From Engraulis encrasicolus (Eukaryota; Chordata; Actinopteri; Clupeiformes; Engraulidae), in contig NC_085880.1 in the NCBI RefSeq assembly GCF_034702125.1, forward strand, positions 11,689,757 to 11,753,756: 64,000 nt of DNA. Reading direction: 5' to 3'. The notes under the pieces are model-generated. The model had not been told where the DNA came from and made no database searches. It was given only the letters and a program-made list of their open reading frames with translations. Every line of letters begins with the position of its first letter. Positions within the stretch are counted from its first letter, which is position 1. This document shows positions 57,926 through 64,000 of this stretch, one piece after another. The translations under genes were made by a program, and so were the position numbers.

Positions 57926-59194
57926 GACTGGAAAATCAGATGATTTCATTTCACTTTGTAGAAACTGTCAGATCTCACAGAATTCACTCGCTCTACAGCT
58001 CTACAGGGCCCCTTCCAAGGAGGCACTGTACAGTAGTTTGCTATTTTAATTTATAAAAAGGGTTTTGTTGAATATTGTAAGATTAAGGTCATCAAATAAC
58101 GTAGCTAAAGAACACTTACAGCTAAAAGCTTGGAGTTTGTCATGACTGCCTGACACCACGCCACCCAACCCTGTCTCCTGCCATTTTCTAGTACGGTCAC
58201 GAAAATAATCTATAATATTCGTGATACCGTTACAAAAAAGCCTCATTTTTCTCGTGACTGGGTTACGCATCTACTGCCTATGTATTTCAATTTCCGTAAC
58301 GGTATCACATATGTTATAGATTATTTTGGTGACCATACTATGAAATGGCATGAGACTGGGCTGTGCCACCACATGTTAATTAATGTCTTGCTTGTTCAGA
58401 AATATGAGTGGGCCTCCTATGTTGACACATGGTTTGTTTGTCATTTGCCTCTAGGCTGGCCATATCGTGCTGCTGTGTCCCTGCACCTCCCACACTGAAA
58501 GACAAAGGCGCCCCTCAATTGCATCTATTCCAGATGGTAAGATCACCATTTTCTTTTTTTCATTATGTCATGCTCTGGTTACTCAATCAAATTTGAATTT
58601 GGATTGTAATTAAGCTGTAGGCATCTGTTGATTTGAAAGTGTGATTAACTGAATAATAATAATAATAATAATAGGACTCCATAGGGCTCAGTATGAGTGT
58701 TTATTTTCTGTGCTAGTTTTAAGTATTTTAGGGGGCTTTTCAAGCCTTCATTTTAAGTTTTATATGACATGACATTGAAGGTGGTGACAGAAAGCAAGTT
58801 GGTAGAGAGACAGGGAATGGTTGGCAAAGGGGTCTGGATCGGAACAACCTGGGTCGGCCACGTCGACGAGTACCCTACCGTTACCGCCACGGTAGGGCCT
58901 TTTTTTCATTGACCAGCCTGATCAACCCACATGATCATTGGGCATGTGTGGGCATAGACTTTGTGACGTCAAACATATTCTATTCAATGCATTTGAAGTA
59001 GGACAAGTAGCATCTGGTGGCATAGACATAAACTTACTCCCCACAGTTTTCGTTGGAAACCGGTAGTAATTTTTCCCGCTTGATTGACTTGTTAGACATA
59101 ATTGCGAAACAGACTAATTTCAACCCCCTGTCCACCCCATAGAAGTGGTGTTGCTCATCTGTGGTTGAATCTTGCCTCTGGTGATATAGTATCT
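57926..59194. other. intergenic sequence, possible distal exon at about 58.5 kb
   Basis: Positions 58160-58360 contain a rough inverted pair (TACGGTCACGAAAATAATCT against AGATTATTTTGGTGACC), another small foldback. At 58531-58540 the text CAGATGGTAAGATC could be a splice donor (GT at 58537) for an upstream exon of receptor 10, but nothing else supports it. (AAT)n lies near 58654-58672. Confidence 0.25.
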
Positions 59195-61164
59195 CACTGA
59201 TTCTTGAGAAAGTGGCTAAAACAGGTTGTAATCGTGAAAGAAAAAAACCAAGTGAATTACAAAATAATATGGTATATCCTCGTAGACAAAGGTCTTGGCT
59301 TTTCAGAAATGCACAAGGCCAATCTCCCCATTTTCCATTTTTTTCAGAAATCAGGTTTTTCTCCGATCATACCTTGTTTTTTGTCAACACCGTCAGACAC
59401 AATTAAAAGCAATAAAAAGTGTATTGGTTTGGTTGCATATGTATCTGGAGTTTTTAAGTGATTGTGTGTGTTTTTTGGTTCACACATACGCCTTTAAATG
59501 TTGAAAATTCACTTTCATTCTATTTTAATACTGCTTCATGTGTTCTAATTTAAAAATATGTGCTGTCAGACAATGCTTACTTAATGGCTAAATAGATCAA
59601 ACAATTTTTTGTAATTTCACAAATATTCGTGTAGGCTTAAATTTGCTATTACTTTGATAATTCAACAACTGCAAAGTAAAATTTTGTAAGCACATTCATT
59701 TAAAATGTCCAAAACTCCTTCTTACGGTGGTGACTTAAGAACTGACGGTGGTGACAGTAATCTGAAGGTGGTGAAAGTGACCTAATTATTACTTACATTT
59801 AGCAAAATAAATAGCCCTCTCAAGTCAATGACATCTAGCATAAACACTTTATTTTTGTGTGTGCACAGTATGTTTGTGCATGTGTTTTTTCTTCATTTGT
59901 TAGATACTCTAGGAAGTAGGCCTAGATTATTGAAAATGTGGCATAAACAGTTTTTAAGTTGTTCAAATCCAAAATATAGAGGTGTATTATCATAGATGAA
60001 CGTCTTGGCTGTGCAGTGAATGTATTGGCCAAGCTCCCCATGTTTTACATTTTTCATAAAATGGGCTCTTTCTTGGTTTTGTCACCAGCGTCAGACAGAA
60101 TTAGAAGTAAAAAAAATAAGTTTACTGTATGTGAATTACTTTTACAATTCAACATAATTGTAGATACTTATTGGAAGCATATTCTTAAAACTTGTCAAAA
60201 ACATGTAAAACACACGTTTTTGGTTAACTACATCAGATGTCACCACCGTCAGGTTTTGTGACAAAAAACCCTCCAAATGCACCTCAGTGGAGGCTGGAGT
60301 ATAAGTTTGGGTCACAATTATCACTAACATGTCTGGTAATGTTTCATTAACCAGCACAATTTAGTAAAATATGGAACAAGATGATGAGCGGAACAAAATC
60401 TGACGGTGGTGACATCTGACGGTGTGAGACAAAAAAACACTCTTTTACATATTGTGCATTTTTTGCTCACATTAGCCACTTCGTTTTCGCTCTGTTTCTT
60501 AGGGGCTTCATGACGCTTCTGAAAAAGTATATATAATTAACATTAATGTAACAATAATACTATTAAAACCCCCGACGGTGTTGACAGTTTATGGTTGGGA
60601 CAGTACCAGTGTCCAAACAAATTATCAAATTGAGGAGAAATTAGTAAACTTACAGGAGCTTCAGTGATGGTGAAGTACTCAGTAGATCTAAAGGTTTGAA
60701 AAGGGGTCCTAAGTAATGACAATGACCTTGCGCATACCTGATTTTATTGTCTTTTTTTAAAAATCTGACGGTGGTGACTAATATGCTGGACACACTTTGA
60801 GCAATCAGAAAATAGTAGTAAATATTGCTTTACACGCACTATGTGCATATCTGCAGAACCACTTCAATATTGACTTTCACATCATGGTGATATTATTCAA
60901 TAATATCAGTGATTTTTACATTTTAAGTCACTTGAAATGATGATGTCTGTCCTTGGGACAGCTGTTTTTACAGGGTGTGGGCAGGTTTATAGCCATGAAA
61001 AGTAATAAAATTACACTTAAATATTTCAAACGACTGTACATTTATGTAACAGACCCCTGTGTCTTTACCTGGATTCATTTTGTTCATGAAAATGTTGTTT
61101 ATTTTCAACAGAATTGGCAGTTTATTGCAGAGACATGTTTTAGCCGCTTTCTCAAGAATCAGTG
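59195..61164. mobile_element. 1.97-kb unclassified element rich in ACGGTGGTGAC words
   Basis: CACTGATTCTTGAGAAAGTG at the left and CTTTCTCAAGAATCAGTG at the right are inverted repeats that continue inward to about 28 bases (GGCTAAAACA). ATCT stands on both sides (59191-59194 and 61165-61168). Inside, ACGGTGGTGAC or close forms occur near 59724, 59743, 60396 and 60766, with looser matches near 59764, 60412 and 60573, and an inverted form near 60238. No open frame looks like a transposase. The CACTG ends recall CACTA-type elements, but the class is unproven. Confidence 0.6.
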
Positions 61165-61741
61165 ATCTGTAACCTGACTTGCGTCATCTGGCAGTACTTT
61201 GCCAAAGCTCTATGCCAGGGCGTTCCGAGTTCTCCACGCAACCATCTGAGTACTGTGGAAGTGAGAGCCGTTTCTGAATGGATGAGCCAATCAGGATTGC
61301 CAGGTGGGATTTTGCATAAATGGTCTGCGTTATGGCATTTCTTCTGCCTGTCGCTCTTAGCTGCTTCACAGGTTGAGTACAATGTGAGTGGCTGAAGTGG
61401 CGTGTCAGTGAAGATGATGGACAGATTGTTTATCCAACCACATCATAAGGGTTTTTGATAGGAAGAGTGTCATGAAGACGATGGTGAAACGTACCAGCTG
61501 GCTAGAGAGTCAGGTTTATATACAGTATTTGAGCTTCCCATGTATTGTAATTGTGCATTCGTGTGCTCTTGAAAACTTGTGTACAGACATTTTCATAGCA
61601 TTTTCCATTGGAAAATACCACTTGGGTGGTGTTCGTGTGTGCTTCCCATGTCAGCATTTGGTATTTACCATAATTCCGAGAGCACATGAATGCACAATAA
61701 AAATTCTGTCGATCCAGTTTTCTGGACTAGTTCTCCTAAGG

Positions 61742-62053
61742 CAGGGGTGGGGAACCTTTTTCATTTGAGGGGCCACTTCAAAGTCATCCGAGGGCCGTAC
61801 TATGAACACAAACCAGGATTTCCCCCTGCACTTTAGGCCTATATTGGAGGCAGCCACCTTTAAAACAGATCCCACCTTCTCTAGGTCATCCTGAATGTAA
61901 CTTAATTGTATTGCAAATGTAATGTCTAAGATTCCTTTACAAAATATGTCACCTTTCTTGTGAAGCTGCATAACATTAAAATTATATCGGGGGCCACATA
62001 AAACGGCTTCAAGGGCCGCAGATGTCCCTCGAGACATAGGTTCCCCACCCATG
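61742..62053. mobile_element. 312-bp hAT-like MITE
   Basis: CAGGGGTGGGGAACC at the left and GGTTCCCCACCCATG at the right are inverted repeats. TCCTAAGG (61734-61741) and TCCTAAAG (62054-62061) are an 8-bp duplication with one change. It lies about 260 bases before the start codon of receptor 10. Confidence 0.85.
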
Positions 62054-62317
62054 TCCTAAAGGTACAGTACCTTAGAGTCTTTTCATCCTTCTTTGTCATG
62101 TGTTCATCTTTCGCAGGTATTGCTCAACTGGATATTTCAAGTCCTCCTCCTTTGTCTTAATTGTCACAAGAGGCAAAAGGCACTTTCCTATGGGGTGGAT
62201 CACACTGTTAATAACTCCCCGATAACCTGTTATAGCTTCATTGCTATTGCACAACTCTTGGCAGAAGAAAAAGGAAAAAAAAGATCAAGAACAAGGAGAC
62301 AACTGTAGAAAAACAAA

Positions 62318-63253
62318 ATGGAGAACATTCAACGACATCTCGCAGAGTCCCTCAATGTGACTGATCTGGAAGAATTAACCTTTCCCATGGCTCTTCACGC
62401 CTGGGTGGTTTTGCCCATAGCGCTGCCCGTGCTGTGTGTGGCCATATGTGGACTCCTCTCCCTGATCAAGACTGAACAGGCCGCCCCAGTCTATGTGATC
62501 AACCTGCTGATCTCTGATCTGCTTCAGATATGTGCCAAACCGATCGCCTACAGCATAAAACCGCCTGGTGTAGCATTCGAACTGTTCATGTCCGCCTACT
62601 GTACCGGACTGACGGCTAGCATCTACTTCATGGTGTGCGTTGCTGGGGAGAGATACGTCATGATCACCCATCCCATGTGGTACAGGATTCACCGGACAAC
62701 CAAACAATCGGTTCTTTTCTCTGCATTCATATGGACGGTAGCAGTTGTTACGGTATGTAGTGTCCTGTTGCCATCGCTTGCTGGTATTATTCAGATGGAC
62801 AAATTTTACATAGGTTGGTCTCTTCTGGGCCTTCTTCCCTATCCGTTCGTCATATTCTTCTTCGTGGAGACCTGGAGGGCTCTCTCCAAGTCCATCTCCA
62901 TCTCTCCACGTGAACAGAGGAGGATCATGGGAATGCTGGCTCTCGTCCTGGTCATATACACTGCTTTCTTCCTGCCCTATATTGTGATGATGCTGCTCAT
63001 GTCTACATGTCCCAGCTGCATCAGAGACCACTTTTTGCAGCACCTGTCAGTGACAACAAGCATTTTGCTGTCCCTCAACCCCTTGTTTGATCCCATGCTG
63101 TACGTGTTTATGGGAAGGAGGAGTTTGACCACGCTGCCGTGTTGTGCATGCAGTCGTCCTTGTGATTGCCAGGATCGACGAAGGAGTCCGGGAGACATTG
63201 AGTTTTCTGGGCCACTGCAGCCCACCATAGCAGCTGGAGAGATACATGCCTAA
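62318..63253 (+). CDS. divergent class A G-protein-coupled receptor (receptor 10)
   Basis: This is an intact 311-residue member of the same family, clearly older than the others. It shares the NVT sequon (13-15), PVYVINLLISD in TM2, GERY, HPMWYRIHR in loop 2, SPREQRR, FFLPY and the CC-rich tail. TM7 reads FDPMLY and loop 3 reads STCPSCIRDHFLQH, with a different cysteine spacing. The tail is unrelated to the other tails after the CCACSRPC cluster. TM5 to TM6 is almost identical in DNA to receptor 8, unlike the rest of the gene. No conserved first exon of the common type is found upstream; a pyrimidine-rich CTTTCGCAG near 62118 is a possible acceptor. Probably functional. Confidence 0.88.
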   Translation: MENIQRHLAESLNVTDLEELTFPMALHAWVVLPIALPVLCVAICGLLSLIKTEQAAPVYVINLLISDLLQICAKPIAYSIKPPGVAFELFMSAYCTGLTASIYFMVCVAGERYVMITHPMWYRIHRTTKQSVLFSAFIWTVAVVTVCSVLLPSLAGIIQMDKFYIGWSLLGLLPYPFVIFFFVETWRALSKSISISPREQRRIMGMLALVLVIYTAFFLPYIVMMLLMSTCPSCIRDHFLQHLSVTTSILLSLNPLFDPMLYVFMGRRSLTTLPCCACSRPCDCQDRRRSPGDIEFSGPLQPTIAAGEIHA

Positions 63254-64000
63254 AGCGGCCTTTCGTAACTGTCAAGTACAGTACAGTGAGGACGCTTTTA
63301 AGGATCAAAGGGGTGGGGCTTGGGTGGTGGGGGTGTTGTTTAGAATTCCTTCGGGGGTTGTTTAGAATTCCACGGTGGCCGAGCTAGGTGTGCTAGTCGA
63401 GCTAGTTGTGAGTACCACACCCCATTGCCACAGCACTCTTGCAGAGCCACAGTATCATTCACTCTCCACAGATGCTAGGAAGAGACAGTTGCTGACACCC
63501 TCAGCTTCTCTGGCTACGGTAAGACACCCATTTTTATATTTTCTATATACAGTATATATTAACTGGTACACTTGGCATCTTTCAAGATAGAGAGTATTTT
63601 ACACATTACTGTGGATTTAAAAAAGTGTCAAGTTCACGAATATGGGTTACAAAAATCAGATAAAATATATGGTCATCATCCTGCTGATATGAATTGAGTA
63701 GAATTTTTTTCCCATTATTTGTGCAAGCCTACTTCTCATGAAACGGTAGATAAATGATGTGTCAATTCCGTCTGTTGGGTTCAGAAGGGCAAAACTGACG
63801 TCATGCTTGAGGATTGTGTCTCTACCCTTAAAAGATGAACCATGAGACTTATTATGTGTCTTCTCTATGTATTTAAATAAGGTGATAATGTTCTTAAATG
63901 TAGGCTATATGTAGTAATCTAATATTATATTTAGGGGATGTGGAAAAGTTGAGTAAAATGACTCAGGAGATTTATGTTTGTCTGCAGTGCTTGCAGTACT
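63254..64000. other. right-edge flank, possible first exon of a further gene
   Basis: The text GCTACGGTAAGACA near 63514-63525 could be a splice donor (GT at 63519) preceded by TCCACAGATGCTAGG. It may belong to the next receptor beyond the window, but no TATA-like box or sequence match to the other first exons is seen. The rest is AT-rich and empty. Confidence 0.25.

Noticed and set aside
62375..63043. 222-codon minus-strand open frame inside receptor 10
   Set aside because: It is the antisense shadow of a clear receptor gene, with no independent features.

Overview
The window reads as vertebrate, almost certainly teleost fish, DNA. It is AT-leaning and full of long (AC)n, (CT)n and (TA)n microsatellites. 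It carries many fish-type DNA-transposon fragments (hAT-like, piggyBac-like, Tc1-like) and several LTR elements. Genes are sparse and have single-exon coding regions. A clupeiform (herring/shad-like) source is only my impression and is not demonstrated.

The only protein-coding family I can support is a tandem array of rhodopsin-like (class A) G-protein-coupled receptors, all on the + strand. Eight look intact: 2846-3766, 8365-9285, 12248-13162, 17370-18284, 38282-39199, 41641-42546, 49941-50846 and the more divergent 62318-63253. One is a broken pseudogene, split between about 26.7 kb and 31.1-31.9 kb. One further upstream region with promoter and first exon (53.8-55.6 kb) has lost its receptor. 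The proteins are 301-311 residues long and share an N-glycosylation sequon, ERY in place of DRY, F-F-L-P in TM6, DPxLY in place of NPxxY and a cysteine-rich tail. They lack the usual TM3 cysteine. The DPxLY motif recalls the GPR4/GPR68/GPR132 and P2Y-like delta group, but the exact family and ligand are not settled by reading.

Seven of the eight intact receptors share an upstream unit: a TATA-like TATAATAAAT box (degenerate at 49.2 kb), a short untranslated exon ending TTG|GTGAGT, an intron of about 270-630 bp that usually holds an (AC)n tract, then a second exon containing the whole coding region. The 3' flanks also share a conserved block, so the array grew by duplicating large units of gene plus flanks. 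The best-preserved duplications are 11.3-16.9 kb versus 16.5-25.2 kb, 31.1-32.7 plus 36.5-37.5 kb versus 38.3-41.0 kb, and 43.6-45.2 plus 48.1-49.9 kb versus 50.8-55.6 kb.

The rest is mobile DNA that landed in these duplicated flanks. Because unoccupied paralogous sites lie nearby, many insertions can be delimited to the base: two MITEs at 6-7 kb, a 1.97-kb hAT-like element at 19.6 kb, a solo LTR at 22.4 kb, a hAT-like element at 27.5 kb, a minus-strand LTR retroelement at 45.2-48.1 kb and a TA-flanked long-inverted-repeat element at 52.35 kb. The most unusual structures are an interlocked pair of palindromes with five regularly placed TTAA sites inside a dead Tc1-like element (33.66-35.81 kb), and a 1.97-kb inverted-repeat-bounded element with recurring ACGGTGGTGAC words (59.2-61.16 kb). 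I saw no tRNA, rRNA or CRISPR array.
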